Assembly: GCF_001184025.1 (NCBI RefSeq)
Contig: NZ_BBYG01000016.1
Coordinates: 434,001-498,000, forward strand
DNA from: Streptomyces maremycinicus
GTDB lineage: Bacteria; Actinomycetota; Actinomycetes; Streptomycetales; Streptomycetaceae
Direction of reading: 5' to 3'
Length of the DNA: 64,000 nucleotides
This document shows positions 16,369-24,965 of the stretch, piece by piece; the stretch's first letter is position 1; every line of letters starts with the position of its first letter. A model generated the notes under the pieces. The model searched no databases. It saw only the letters and a list, made by a program, of their open reading frames with translations, and was not told where the DNA came from. The position numbers and the translations under genes were made by a program.

Positions 16369-17571
16369 TCAGCAGGAACAGTCGCAGGAGCAGCACTCAC
16401 AGCAGCCGCACCCGTCACAGCAGTCGCCGCAGCCGCAGTCGCAGCCGTCGCTGCACCAGCCCTCCCGCTTCTTCCGCGACCAGGGCCCCTCGAACTCGTC
16501 GGCGCAGCAGACCTGGCACGTGCAGCACAGCCCGATGGCGACCGCACACCCGGCCCAGAAGCCCCGCTTCCCGGGCCGCGGCGGCTCACCGCCGAAGGGG
16601 TTGCCCCCGTAGGGGTTGCCGGGCGCGTGCGGGTCCGCCGGCCCCTGCGGGGCGTACGGGCCGGTCGGCGGCCCGAAGGCGCCCTGAGGCGCAGGGGTGT
16701 GTCCGCACGTCCGGGTCCCGAACGCCCGGTCGACCGACTGCTCCAGCTCGTGCGCCAGCAGGCGGTGCGCGAGCCTTCCGTTCTCGAACTCGACGTCGCG
16801 CAGCGCGAGCCTGATGCCGTGCAGGGCGTCGTCGGCGAGCCGGCGGGCCTCGGTGAGCGGGGTGCCGGTGGCCGTCAGCGGGTTCCAGGCACCGGCCGCC
16901 GCGTCGGACTCCCGGTCCTCGACCGCGTCCAGCAGATGTGCCAGCCGCCCGAAGAGCCGGCCGGCCTCGGCGAGCGGGGCGGCGTTGCCGGGCCGGCCCG
17001 CCAGGACCGCGGTGTGCGCGAAGGCGGCGGCGGTGGCGGTCTCGGTCGGCTCGGTCACGGCGGTCAGCGGGGTCCCCGGCCCGGCGAGCGCCTCGATGCC
17101 GACCTGCCGGTCCACGGCGTCGACGAGGACGGCGGTGTCGAACCCGACGGCGGCCCCGCCGCGTTCCCCGGCCCGCCCCCAGCTCGCGGCGACCCGGCGG
17201 GCGGCGACGGCGACGGGCCGCCGCGCCAGCAGCCCGTCCCCGTCGGCGACGTGGTCACGCACCTTGGCCGAGGCGAGCACCAGCGAGACGGCGGCCGCGA
17301 GCCGGGCGCCCTCGCCCTGCGCGACGGACGCGGTGCGCATCCCGCGCAACGGGCACGGCCCCGCCGTCCGCCGCCACCCGTCGGCCCCGACCCGGGAGGC
17401 CTGAGCCTCCGTCAGAACCGATATGAGCAGCCCGTCGTAGTTGGTGACGACCCGCGCGAACTGCCCGTGGTCGCCGCGCAGCGCGAGACAGAGCCCGCAC
17501 AGATGCGCCATCCACTGGGCCTTGAGACCTTCCCCGAGCCGATGAGCGCACGGCCTGACGATTCCGAACAC
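16369..17571 (-). CDS. DUF5685 family protein with cysteine-packed C-terminus
   Basis: A 400-aa protein of unknown function. I start at the GTG at 17571 (protein begins FGIVRPC, the typical DUF5685 opening, with GGGGG upstream). The N-terminal third has CAHRLGEG and HLCGLC, a CxxC pair; the middle is an Ala-rich helical region. A Pro/Gly linker (about 300-335) leads to a tail of about 63 residues with 20 cysteines in CC, CxC and CxxC patterns, ending CSCDCSC. A metal- or cluster-binding or redox-scaffold role is plausible but not proven. There is no signal peptide. It is divergent from the SepF-like gene. Confidence 0.7.
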   Translation of the reverse strand: MFGIVRPCAHRLGEGLKAQWMAHLCGLCLALRGDHGQFARVVTNYDGLLISVLTEAQASRVGADGWRRTAGPCPLRGMRTASVAQGEGARLAAAVSLVLASAKVRDHVADGDGLLARRPVAVAARRVAASWGRAGERGGAAVGFDTAVLVDAVDRQVGIEALAGPGTPLTAVTEPTETATAAAFAHTAVLAGRPGNAAPLAEAGRLFGRLAHLLDAVEDRESDAAAGAWNPLTATGTPLTEARRLADDALHGIRLALRDVEFENGRLAHRLLAHELEQSVDRAFGTRTCGHTPAPQGAFGPPTGPYAPQGPADPHAPGNPYGGNPFGGEPPRPGKRGFWAGCAVAIGLCCTCQVCCADEFEGPWSRKKREGWCSDGCDCGCGDCCDGCGCCECCSCDCSC

Positions 17572-17883
17572 GACAACCCCCGTCGTCCTTGGGACATTGA
17601 GCTGCGGCATGCTATCGACCGATTGTCACGCCGGATCTGGGGCACTCGGTTCACCCGGACGCACCGTGCGTCACTCGTTCGCCACGAAGAATCATATTTC
17701 ACTCACAGTCAGCAGCCGTATGCGGTACGACCCTTGGGAGACGCGGGCTCTCGACGGATGCGCTGTGCACCAGTACCGTCACAAACCCCCCGCGCGGCGT
17801 CTATCCACTTGGCGCGACATCCGCATCATGGACGACCATGGGGAATGCGGAAAGCAGAAAGACCGCTGTGAGAGGAGGCGTCC
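17572..17883. other. Divergent promoter region between DUF5685 and SepF-like genes
   Basis: Relatively AT-rich for this genome, with patches such as AAGAATCATATTTCAC near 17690. No ORF with a ribosome-binding site; it probably carries the promoters of both flanking genes. Confidence 0.45.
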
Positions 17884-18321
17884 ATGGGATCGGTGCGCAA
17901 GGCGAGTGCCTGGCTTGGCCTCGTCGACGACAACGATGACGAGCGTTACTACGACGACGACTATTCCGAGGGGACCGACTCCGGCGACGCCTGGGTCACC
18001 GACCCCCGTGTGAAGGTGGCGGCGGACACGGCCGAGGAGAAGGGCCGCCGGATCGGCACCGTCACCCCGGACAGCTTCCGGGACGCACGGGCGATCGGTG
18101 AGCTGTTCCGCGAGGGCGTGCCGGTCATCATGAACCTCACGGCCATGGAGGCCGGTGACGCCAAGCGCGTCGTCGACTTCGCGGCCGGGCTGATCTTCGG
18201 CCTGCGGGGTTCCATCGAGCGGGTGTCCACCCGGGTGTTCCTGCTGAGCCCCGCCAACACCGAGATCGTGAACGGAGACCCGTCCGCGCACCGGACGGAC
18301 GGTTTCTTCAACCAGAGCTGA
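17884..18321 (+). CDS. SepF-like cell-division protein (SepF paralogue, SflA-like)
   Basis: A 145-aa protein. An N-terminal amphipathic membrane-targeting helix (residues 1-14) is followed by a short acidic linker rich in Asp/Tyr (DDNDDERYYDDDY). The SepF fold (about 57-130) includes SFRDARAIGELFREGVPVIMNL and RVVDFAAGLIFGLRGSIERV with VFLLSPAN. SepF proteins anchor FtsZ to the membrane. Streptomyces has a main SepF in the division cluster plus SepF-like paralogues elsewhere; this locus is outside the dcw cluster, so a paralogue is likely. GAGGAGG precedes the ATG. Confidence 0.85.
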   Translation: MGSVRKASAWLGLVDDNDDERYYDDDYSEGTDSGDAWVTDPRVKVAADTAEEKGRRIGTVTPDSFRDARAIGELFREGVPVIMNLTAMEAGDAKRVVDFAAGLIFGLRGSIERVSTRVFLLSPANTEIVNGDPSAHRTDGFFNQS

Positions 18322-18346
18322 GGCAGGGCCGCTCACCGGCCCTGCC
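18322..18346. terminator. Bidirectional terminator between sepF-like and acyl-CoA dehydrogenase genes
   Basis: A perfect 10-bp stem (18322-18331 with 18337-18346) and 5-nt loop sits between convergent stops. Confidence 0.7.
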
Positions 18347-18362
18347 CCGGCCCCCGGCCGGG

Positions 18363-19553
18363 TCAGCGGAAGGCGTCGAGTCCGGTGAGCGCCTTGCCCA
18401 GCACGAGCTGGTGCATCTCGACGGTGCCCTCGTAGGTGAGCACCGACTCGAGGTTGGTGGCGTGCCGCATGACGGGGTATTCGAGCGAGATCCCGTTGGC
18501 ACCGAGGACGGTACGGGCGGTCCGGCAGATCTCGATCGCCTCCCGTACGTTGTTGAGCTTGCCGAAGCTGACCTGCTCGGGACGCAGTCGGCCGGCGTCC
18601 ATCCGCCGCCCCAGATGATGGGCGAGCAGGATCCCCTTGTGCAGTTCGACCGCCATGTCGGCGAGCTTGGCCTGGGTGAGCTGGAACCCGCCGATGGGCC
18701 GTCCGAACTGCTCGCGGGTCTTCGCGTAGGCGACGGCGGTCTCGAAGCAGGAGCGCGCCGCCCCCATCGCGCCCCACACGATGCCGTAGCGGGCGTGGGA
18801 CAGACAGCTGAGCGGTCCGCGCAGCCCGGTGACCTCCGGCAGGACGGCGTCCGCGGGCAGCCGCACGTCGTCGAGCACCAGCTCGCTGGTCACGCTGGCC
18901 CGCAGGGACCACTTGTGTTTGATCTCGGGCGCGGAGAACCCCGGCGCGTCGGTGGGCACCGCGAAGCCGCGGATCCCGTCGTCGCTCTGCGCCCAGACGA
19001 CGGCCACCCCGGCGACGGACCCGTTGGTGATCCACATCTTGCGGCCGTTGAGCACCCAGTCCGAGCCGTCCCGCTTGGCGTACGTCCGCATGCCGGCGGG
19101 GTCGGAGCCGTGATCGGGCTCGGTGAGCCCGAAGCACCCGATGATCTCGCCCGCGGCCATCCCCGGCAGCCAGGTCCGCTTCTGCTCCTCGCTGCCGAAG
19201 CGGTGCAGCGCGTACATGGCGAGGGAGCCCTGCACGGAGACGAGGGAGCGGATGCCGGAGTCGGCGGCCTCGAGTTCGAGACAGGCCAGGCCGTACTGCA
19301 CGGCGCTGGCACCGGCGCATCCGTAGCCGCTCAGCGACATCCCGAGCGCCCCGATGGCGCCGAGCTCGCGTGCGAGCTCGCGGATCTCGGGCAGCTCGCC
19401 GTGCTCGTACCACTCGGCGACGCGGGGCAGCACCCGGTCCGCGGCCCAGCTCCGCACGGTGTCACGGATCGCGAGATCCTCGGGCTCCAGCAGATCGTCG
19501 ATCCCCAGGGGGTCGGTGGGGTCGAAGGGGGGCAACGTCGAGGACGCGGACAT
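18363..19553 (-). CDS. gcdH: Acyl-CoA dehydrogenase, glutaryl-CoA dehydrogenase-like
   Basis: A 396-aa FAD enzyme starting at the ATG at 19553 (GGAGG upstream). Glutaryl-CoA dehydrogenase signatures are GYGCAGASAVQYGL (contact for the substrate carboxylate), CFGLTEPDHGSDP, KMWITNG and the catalytic Glu in NLESVLTYEGT near residue 370. The family oxidises and decarboxylates glutaryl-CoA to crotonyl-CoA in lysine/tryptophan catabolism, passing electrons to ETF. It is monocistronic. A palindrome directly upstream suggests control by a TetR-type regulator that is not in the window. Confidence 0.85.
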   Translation of the reverse strand: MSASSTLPPFDPTDPLGIDDLLEPEDLAIRDTVRSWAADRVLPRVAEWYEHGELPEIRELARELGAIGALGMSLSGYGCAGASAVQYGLACLELEAADSGIRSLVSVQGSLAMYALHRFGSEEQKRTWLPGMAAGEIIGCFGLTEPDHGSDPAGMRTYAKRDGSDWVLNGRKMWITNGSVAGVAVVWAQSDDGIRGFAVPTDAPGFSAPEIKHKWSLRASVTSELVLDDVRLPADAVLPEVTGLRGPLSCLSHARYGIVWGAMGAARSCFETAVAYAKTREQFGRPIGGFQLTQAKLADMAVELHKGILLAHHLGRRMDAGRLRPEQVSFGKLNNVREAIEICRTARTVLGANGISLEYPVMRHATNLESVLTYEGTVEMHQLVLGKALTGLDAFR

Positions 19554-19572
19554 GAGAGAGCCTCCGAAAAAA

Positions 19573-19587
19573 ACTAGCACCGCTAGT
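19573..19587. promoter_or_regulatory. Palindromic operator candidate upstream of gcdH
   Basis: ACTAGC-ACC-GCTAGT is a perfect 6+3+6 palindrome, 20 bp upstream of the gcdH ATG and just upstream of its ribosome-binding site. The CTAG-containing symmetric form is typical of TetR-family sites. Confidence 0.55.
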
Positions 19588-19699
19588 CACACCATCGCCC
19601 GAGACGTTACGACGCGCCGTCCCGCTCGTCCAGTACCCTCCGCGCGAGCCACGGACCGCAAGCCGCGGGCCACGACGGGCGGTGCGCGGGCGCGGGATT

Positions 19700-19853
19700 C
19701 ATGCGGAGGTCCCTAGGGACATCCCCGCGAAGACTCAAGCGGAGGTCCCTACGGACATCCCCGCGGAGACCCATGCGGAGGTCCCTACGGACATCCCCGC
19801 GAAGACTCAAGCGGAGGTCCCTACGGACATCCCCGCGGAGACTCATGCGGAGA
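19700..19853. repeat. 36-bp tandem repeat (72-bp higher-order unit)
   Basis: Four uninterrupted 36-bp units (19700-19735, 19736-19771, 19772-19807, 19808-19843) plus a partial fifth. Units 1 and 3 match each other at both ends (CATGCGG...GAAGACT) and so do 2 and 4 (CAAGCGG...GGAGACY), so the real unit is a 72-bp dimer repeated twice. Each unit holds a small GTCC-CTAC-GGAC hairpin. The array begins exactly at the stop of the efflux gene and extends into the 3' untranslated region. Confidence 0.9.
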
Positions 19854-21444
19854 CGCGGGACTCCACGACTCCGCGCGGCGCGGGAAGCTCCACCTCCGCC
19901 GGAGGCGCCTCGCACTGCATGACCCGCGGCAACCGCAACGCCATCACCGCGCCCAGCAGCAGCAGCCCGGCGCTCACCAGCAGCGTGACATGCAGGCCGT
20001 GCACGAAGCTGTCCCTGGCGACCTGCCGCAGCGCCATCCCCACCGGCCCGCCCAGCTGTCCGGCGATCTCGTACGCCTCGCCCAGCGAGTGCCCCGCCGC
20101 GTCCGAGGCCGACGCGGGCACCCCCGGCACGGACTTGAGGCCGGGCGCGTACGCGGCGTTCATCACGCTGCCGAGCAGCGCGATCCCGATGCCCGCCCCC
20201 AGCTGGTACGACGTCTCCCCGATCGCCGCCGCCCCGCCCGCCTGCTCCGGCGGGGCCTCGCTCAGCATCGACTCGTACGCCGCGAACAAGGTCGTCTCCA
20301 GGCCGAAGCCCAGCAGCAGGAACCCGGACAGCAGCAGTCCCGTGTTGTCCGACTCGCCCATCGCGGTCAGTGTCAGCACCGCCAGTGCCGTGAGGACGAA
20401 CCCCCCGCACACCATCCGGCGCGGCCCGAACCGGCGGAGCAGCCGGGCCCCGGCCAGCCCGGCCGCCATCGCGGCGAAGGTCAGGGGCAGCAGGCGCAGG
20501 CCCGTCTCCAGCGGGGACAGCCCCAGCACCAGCTGCAAGTACTGGGCCGCGATCAGCTCAAGACCCACCAGGGCCAGCATCGCAAGGACGATGCACCCCA
20601 CCGACGTACTGAACGCCGGCCGCCCGAACATCCGCAGATCCACCAGCGGATGCAGACGGCGCCGCTGACGGCGGACGAACAGCACGATCAGCACCGCGCC
20701 CACCAGCAGCGGCACCACGGTGAACAGCCCGAGCTCCCCGCCGCCCAGCCGCTTCACCCCGAGCACGACACCGAACAGGCCGGCCGCCGCCATCAGCGCG
20801 CCGACCACGTCCCAGGGACCGTCCGCCGCGCCCCGCGACTCGGGCAGCAGAAGCCGCCCCACCGGCAGGCTGACCAGCATCAGCGGGATGTTGACGAGGA
20901 AGACCGAGCCCCACCAGAAGTGCTCGAGCAGGAAGCCGCCCAGCAGCGGGCCGACCGCCGCGCCGACCGCGGCCACGGCGCTCCAGATACCGATCGCGAG
21001 CGCCCGCTCACGCCGGTCGGGGAACACCTGCCGCAGGATCGAGAGCGTCGCGGGCATGATCATCGCGCCGCCCACGCCCAGCAGGGCCCGCGCCACGATG
21101 AGGGTCTGCGCGCTTCCGGCGAACGCCGCCAGCGCGGAGGCGACACCGAACAGGGCGTAACCGATCAGCAGGATCCGTCTGCGGCCCACCTTGTCGCCGA
21201 GCGTGCCGAACAGGATCAGCAGCGAGGCGCAGACAAGGGGATAGGTGTCGACGATCCAGAGCAGTTCGATCGCGCCGGGCCGCAGATCCTCGGTGACGGC
21301 GGGCACCGCCACGTGCAGCACGGTCGCGTCCACGGCTACCAGCAACAGGCTGGTGCACAGCACCACCAGGACGACCCAGCGGTTGGCACCGGCCCCGGCC
21401 GCCCGCCGGCGCAGCCGAGCGGCGGCCGTGGTCGTCCCGGACAT
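19843..21444 (-). CDS. MFS multidrug efflux transporter, DHA2 (EmrB/QacA, 14-TM) family
   Basis: A 533-aa membrane protein with about 14 hydrophobic segments. The start is the ATG at 21444, preceded by GGGAGG. Family motifs are DATVLHVAVPAV in TM1, WIVDTYPLVCASLLILFG, GDKVGRRRIL (motif A), RALLGVGGAMIMPATLS, and AAVGAAVGPLLGGFLLEHFWW (motif C region). These proteins export drugs or dyes using the proton gradient. The last residues (VVESRVSA) run into the 36-bp repeat array. No cognate regulator is adjacent. Confidence 0.9.
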   Translation of the reverse strand: MSGTTTAAARLRRRAAGAGANRWVVLVVLCTSLLLVAVDATVLHVAVPAVTEDLRPGAIELLWIVDTYPLVCASLLILFGTLGDKVGRRRILLIGYALFGVASALAAFAGSAQTLIVARALLGVGGAMIMPATLSILRQVFPDRRERALAIGIWSAVAAVGAAVGPLLGGFLLEHFWWGSVFLVNIPLMLVSLPVGRLLLPESRGAADGPWDVVGALMAAAGLFGVVLGVKRLGGGELGLFTVVPLLVGAVLIVLFVRRQRRRLHPLVDLRMFGRPAFSTSVGCIVLAMLALVGLELIAAQYLQLVLGLSPLETGLRLLPLTFAAMAAGLAGARLLRRFGPRRMVCGGFVLTALAVLTLTAMGESDNTGLLLSGFLLLGFGLETTLFAAYESMLSEAPPEQAGGAAAIGETSYQLGAGIGIALLGSVMNAAYAPGLKSVPGVPASASDAAGHSLGEAYEIAGQLGGPVGMALRQVARDSFVHGLHVTLLVSAGLLLLGAVMALRLPRVMQCEAPPAEVELPAPRGVVESRVSA

Positions 21445-21792
21445 GTACGTACCTCCCAGGTGATCCCCCGGTTCGGCGGGCTCACGGGGTGGGGACTCCC
21501 CGCGGCTCGGCCGGAGAGGAGCGGTGTCTCCGGCCCGCGCAGACGAACACGAGTGGAACGCAGCGTACGCGAGTTCGCGCCGGGGCCACGTGGCGGACCT
21601 CTCACCGCCCCGGGGCAACCCATGTGGCGTACGCCACTCCCCCGCCACCTCCGGGACACTCCCCGTCCCCCCGGCCGGGCCACCTCCGGGACACTCTCCC
21701 TGCCCCCGGCCGGGTCCCGCCGGGCCGTCTCCCCGGACGGCCGACCGCCCCGGCCGACCCGGCCGCCGGGCGCGCCGTCGATAATCGGGCCC
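21445..21792. other. Divergent intergenic region with a 35-bp tandem duplication
   Basis: This region separates the efflux gene from the glycosyltransferase gene. Two near-identical 35-bp copies lie at 21645-21679 and 21680-21714, beginning CCACCTCCGGGACACT. No ORF with a credible ribosome-binding site seen. Confidence 0.6.
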
Positions 21793-23001
21793 GTGACCGA
21801 TCTTGAGACCCGCGTGACGCCCCCCGGCGCCGCGACCCTGCGCCGGGCGGCCCCCGCCCTCCTGGGGTACGCGGCCGTGCGCGCCCTGGGTCTGCTCGCC
21901 CTGGTCCTGTGGAGCGCCGCCCGCGACAGGAGCGCGTACCCGCTGCTGACCGCCCGCTGGGACGCCCTGTGGTACACCAGGGTCGCCGAGCTGGGATACG
22001 GCTACGAGGTCCGGCTGCCCAACGGCGACGTCCACTCCAACCTGGCCTTCTTCCCGCTGCTGCCCTGGCTGGAGAGGCTCCTGCACGCGGTGACCCCGCT
22101 GTCGTACGCCGACGCCGGTTTCGTCGTGTCCCTGCTCGCCTCGCTCGCCGCGGCCTGGGGCGTCTTCGCGGTCACCGACCGGGTGTACGGGCGCCGGGCG
22201 GGGGTGTGCGCGGTACTGGTGTGGGCCGTCCTGCCCGTCGGGATCGTGCAGTCGATGGCGTACAGCGAGTCACTGTTCACCGCGCTGGCCGCCTGGTCGC
22301 TGTACGCGGTGCTCACCGGCCGGTGGGTGACCGCGGGGCTGCTCGCCTCGCTGGCCGGTCTGACCCGTCCGGTGGGGCTCGCGGTGGTCGCGGCGGTGTG
22401 GGCGGCAGCCGTGGCCTCCTTCCTCCGCGACCGCGGGACGCCGACCACCGAGGCCCCTCCCGGGTCGGGGCCCGGCCCAGGGCCCGGGGCGGCCGCCGGC
22501 CGCGTCGCGCCACGCGCCCTCGGCATGCTCCTCGCCCCCCTCGGCGCCGCCGGATACGTCCTGTGGGTCGGCCACCGCACCGGCGGGGGCCCGCTCGGCT
22601 ACCTCGACGTCCAGGCGGGCTGGCGCAACGGCTTCGACGGCGGCTACGCCTTCGCCCGCTTCGTCGCCGACAAGTTCACGTCGTTCCCGTCGGCCCTCGC
22701 CGGTCTCGGGCTGATCGTCGGTGTCGCCCTGCTGCTGTGGCTGTACGTCGTCTGTGTGCGGCAGCGCCAGCCGCTTCCGCTGCTGGTGTACGCGGGTACG
22801 GTCCTCGCGCTCGCCCTGTGCGCGTCGAGCTACTTCGGCTCCAAGCCGCGCCTGCTGCTGCCCGGCTTCCCGCTGCTGCTGCCGCTCGCGCTGGCGCTGG
22901 CCCGGCTGCGGACGTCCAGGTCGGCGTCGGTGGTGGTGTGCCTCGCCGTGGTGTCGGCCGGGTACGGCGCGTGGTGGCTGAACGGCAGCGGTCCGCCGTA
23001 A
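21793..23001 (+). CDS. Integral-membrane mannosyltransferase-like protein (PIG-V/GT-C type)
   Basis: A 402-aa multi-spanning protein. The GTG at 21793 is the likely start. The first loop has ARWDALWYTRVAELGY, the GT-C acidic catalytic motif, and further hallmarks are HSNLAFFPLLPWLERLL, YSESLFTALAAWSLYAV and GLTRPVGL. Eight to ten membrane segments follow. A Pro/Gly cytoplasmic loop (about 215-235) is less conserved. GT-C enzymes use polyprenyl-phosphate sugars to glycosylate lipids or proteins outside the membrane. Specificity is not readable. The neighbouring PAP2 phosphatase could act on a related lipid carrier. Confidence 0.75.
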   Translation: MTDLETRVTPPGAATLRRAAPALLGYAAVRALGLLALVLWSAARDRSAYPLLTARWDALWYTRVAELGYGYEVRLPNGDVHSNLAFFPLLPWLERLLHAVTPLSYADAGFVVSLLASLAAAWGVFAVTDRVYGRRAGVCAVLVWAVLPVGIVQSMAYSESLFTALAAWSLYAVLTGRWVTAGLLASLAGLTRPVGLAVVAAVWAAAVASFLRDRGTPTTEAPPGSGPGPGPGAAAGRVAPRALGMLLAPLGAAGYVLWVGHRTGGGPLGYLDVQAGWRNGFDGGYAFARFVADKFTSFPSALAGLGLIVGVALLLWLYVVCVRQRQPLPLLVYAGTVLALALCASSYFGSKPRLLLPGFPLLLPLALALARLRTSRSASVVVCLAVVSAGYGAWWLNGSGPP

Positions 23002-23077
23002 GGGAATCCGGCTTTTCGGTGAACCCTTTCATACGTTCCCTAAAACTATCTCCTGGAATGATCAAAGGAATTGAAGG

Positions 23078-23088
23078 GAACAGTGTTC
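23078..23088. other. GAAC-AGT-GTTC palindrome in AT-rich intergenic DNA
   Basis: An 11-bp palindrome within 23002-23206, the most AT-rich part of this region. Its 3-bp spacer differs from the LexA spacing, so the binding factor, if any, is unknown. Confidence 0.35.
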
Positions 23089-23206
23089 GACGATTAGCGA
23101 TTCCACAGGAATTAGTGCCCTCCTGAGAGCAATCCCACATCACATCGTCATCACAAACCAGCGGAATCGGCCGGGTCTCGAGCTCACTCGCTGTAACGTC
23201 GTTTAG

Positions 23207-24253
23207 GTGCGTACCGAACAAAACCTCACCCGTCTGGACCGGGTGTTCGCCAGGCTCGACCGGGAGCCGGAACGACCGGCCCACATCGATGTGCCGAAGA
23301 TGAGCAGGCACCGGGTCGCGCTGTTCCTGGCGACCCTGGCCTTCTATCTGGCGATCGTGTGGCTCGTGGTGATCACCTCGTGGCTGGTCCGCCTCGACTG
23401 GCTGGTCATGTTCTTCCGGCCGTACCAGCAGTGGTCCGGCATCCACTGGTTCGTCGACTACTACGTGGTCCTCGGCCAGCGCGGCCCGACCGCCGTCATG
23501 GTCGCCGCCTGGCTCGGCTGGAGATCCTGGCGGCAGCACACCCTGCGCCCGCTGCTCACGCTCGGTGCCTCGCTGCTGCTGCTGAACCTCACGGTCGGTG
23601 CCGCCAAGCTCGGCATGGGCCGGCTCGGACCGCACTACGCGACCACCATCGGCTCGAACGAGATGGGCCTCGGCGGCGATATATTTCCCAGCGGCCATAC
23701 CGCCAACGCGGTCGTGACCTGGGGAATCCTGGCGTATCTGGCCTCCACCCCGAGGGCCCGCCGCTGGCTGTCCGCGCTCTCCGCGGTGACCTCGCTCGGC
23801 GTCGGCCTCGCCACGGTCTACCTCGGCACGCACTGGCTCAGCGACGTCGTGCTCGGCTGGGCCGCGGGTCTGCTGATCCTGCTGGCGCTGCCCTGGTGCG
23901 AGCCGCTGATCGCGCGCGCCGAGGTCGCGATCTTCGACCTGCGCGACCGCTGGCGCGACCGCCGCGCCGCTACGGCCCCGGCTCCCGCCCCGGCCCCGGC
24001 CCCGGCCGCGCCCGTCGCCGTGCCCGTGCCGTTCGCCTCGGGTGCGCCCGCCCAGGAGGAGGCCTCCGCGGCCCGCGAGCCGGCCGCACCGGCCCGTTCG
24101 CCGCGCGCGCCGGTCTATCTGGCGCCGGGCCCGCACACGACCCGCTCGGAGCGCACCCCGGTCACCCCGGTCGGCAGCCGCCGTCCACCGCACGCCGACC
24201 GCCTCCCGCGCGGCACGGCGGCCTCCGCGGCCCGCCCCCTCCCGGGCGGCTGA
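23207..24253 (+). CDS. PAP2-family membrane phosphatase
   Basis: A 348-aa protein with five or six membrane segments and a long disordered Pro/Ala C-terminal tail (from about residue 250). The three PAP2 signatures are KLGMGRLGP (a variant of KxxxxxxRP, about 138-146), FPSGHTANA (about 164-172) and YLGTHWLSDV (the SRxxxxxHxxxD motif, with the first Ser/Arg poorly conserved). It likely dephosphorylates phosphatidate or a polyprenyl pyrophosphate at the outer face. The GTG at 23207 has no Shine-Dalgarno but a TAACGT -10-like element ends 7 nt before it, so the message may be leaderless. Confidence 0.82.
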   Translation: MRTEQNLTRLDRVFARLDREPERPAHIDVPKMSRHRVALFLATLAFYLAIVWLVVITSWLVRLDWLVMFFRPYQQWSGIHWFVDYYVVLGQRGPTAVMVAAWLGWRSWRQHTLRPLLTLGASLLLLNLTVGAAKLGMGRLGPHYATTIGSNEMGLGGDIFPSGHTANAVVTWGILAYLASTPRARRWLSALSAVTSLGVGLATVYLGTHWLSDVVLGWAAGLLILLALPWCEPLIARAEVAIFDLRDRWRDRRAATAPAPAPAPAPAAPVAVPVPFASGAPAQEEASAAREPAAPARSPRAPVYLAPGPHTTRSERTPVTPVGSRRPPHADRLPRGTAASAARPLPGG

Positions 24254-24305
24254 CCTGCCAGGACAGCGGGACCCCGGTACGCACAACCCGGTTCCGCACC
24301 CGAAG

Positions 24306-24335
24306 GCCCCGGTTCCCGACGACGGGAACCGGGGC
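24306..24335. terminator. Strong bidirectional terminator
   Basis: A perfect 13-bp stem with ACGA loop (24306-24318 with 24323-24335), followed by TTT on the plus strand and flanked by AA on the other. It lies between the convergent PAP2 and I78 genes. Confidence 0.85.
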
Positions 24336-24367
24336 TTTCGTCGTCCTCGTCCGGCCTCCTCGGGCTC

Positions 24368-24583
24368 TCAGCCCTTCCAGGCGCGGGCCACGATCCCGTC
24401 GCTCACCTCGAGGTTCAGCCGCCCGAAGCGGTACTCCATGGTGACGATCGTCCCGGGGGCCAGCGCACGCACGGTCGACCACCCCCGTTCCCGCGCGAGC
24501 CGCTCGGCGCGGGAGGCCTCGAGGCCGACGTATCCGTCCGGATTGTCCTGGGGCTCCGCTGGCGGAGTGGGATTCGGTGCCAT
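24368..24583 (-). CDS. I78-family peptidase inhibitor
   Basis: A 71-aa protein matching inhibitor family I78: GLEASRAERLARERGW, VRALAPGTIVTMEYRFGRLNLE and IVARAWKG at the C-terminus. I78 proteins inhibit serine proteases such as subtilisin. No signal peptide is visible, so it is probably intracellular and may protect against self-proteolysis. It is monocistronic. Confidence 0.8.
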   Translation of the reverse strand: MAPNPTPPAEPQDNPDGYVGLEASRAERLARERGWSTVRALAPGTIVTMEYRFGRLNLEVSDGIVARAWKG

Positions 24584-24965
24584 ACCGCCACGCTAGGCGG
24601 CGAGTCCCGCTCCGGGAACCCCGGACGGGCGATACGGATCACTCCGGTCACACTTCTGTCACAGGATCACGACAGGTGTTTCGGCCACCGTCACATCGGC
24701 TTCCGTGCCGTGGTCCCTCATACGGACGAGCGGTTTCGTGCGCCTTCCGCGCGAATTCGAACGTAATTCCCGCGTGTCGCCCGGGCGCCCAGAATAAGCC
24801 GTCGGAAAGTTCGCGGGGTACCGTCCCAGGACGCCACCGCATTACCATTCCGTGCGGGATCACGGGAGCTGACTGCTCATAGGAAATACACGGCTCCCCC
24901 ACACATCCTCCGTACGCACCCGGGACGTCGGCGGGCCCGGGACAGGGCGAGCGAAGGGGCGAGCG
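24584..24965. other. Divergent promoter region between I78 and ctaD genes
   Basis: A 382-bp stretch, less GC-rich than its flanks, with imperfect inverted repeats around 24755-24780. No ORF or known riboswitch is recognised; it probably contains the ctaD promoter. Confidence 0.4.

Noticed and set aside
19700..19853. CRISPR array
   Set aside because: The 36-bp units are contiguous with no spacers, and no cas genes are present.
19682..20668. Plus-strand frame with 12-residue repeats (AEVPTDIPAETH) through the 36-bp array
   Set aside because: It continues antisense through the efflux transporter gene. The repeat is open in several frames because 36 is a multiple of three.
23078..23088. LexA box GAAC-AGT-GTTC upstream of the PAP2 gene
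   Set aside because: The spacer is 3 bp instead of 4 and the downstream gene has no link to DNA damage.
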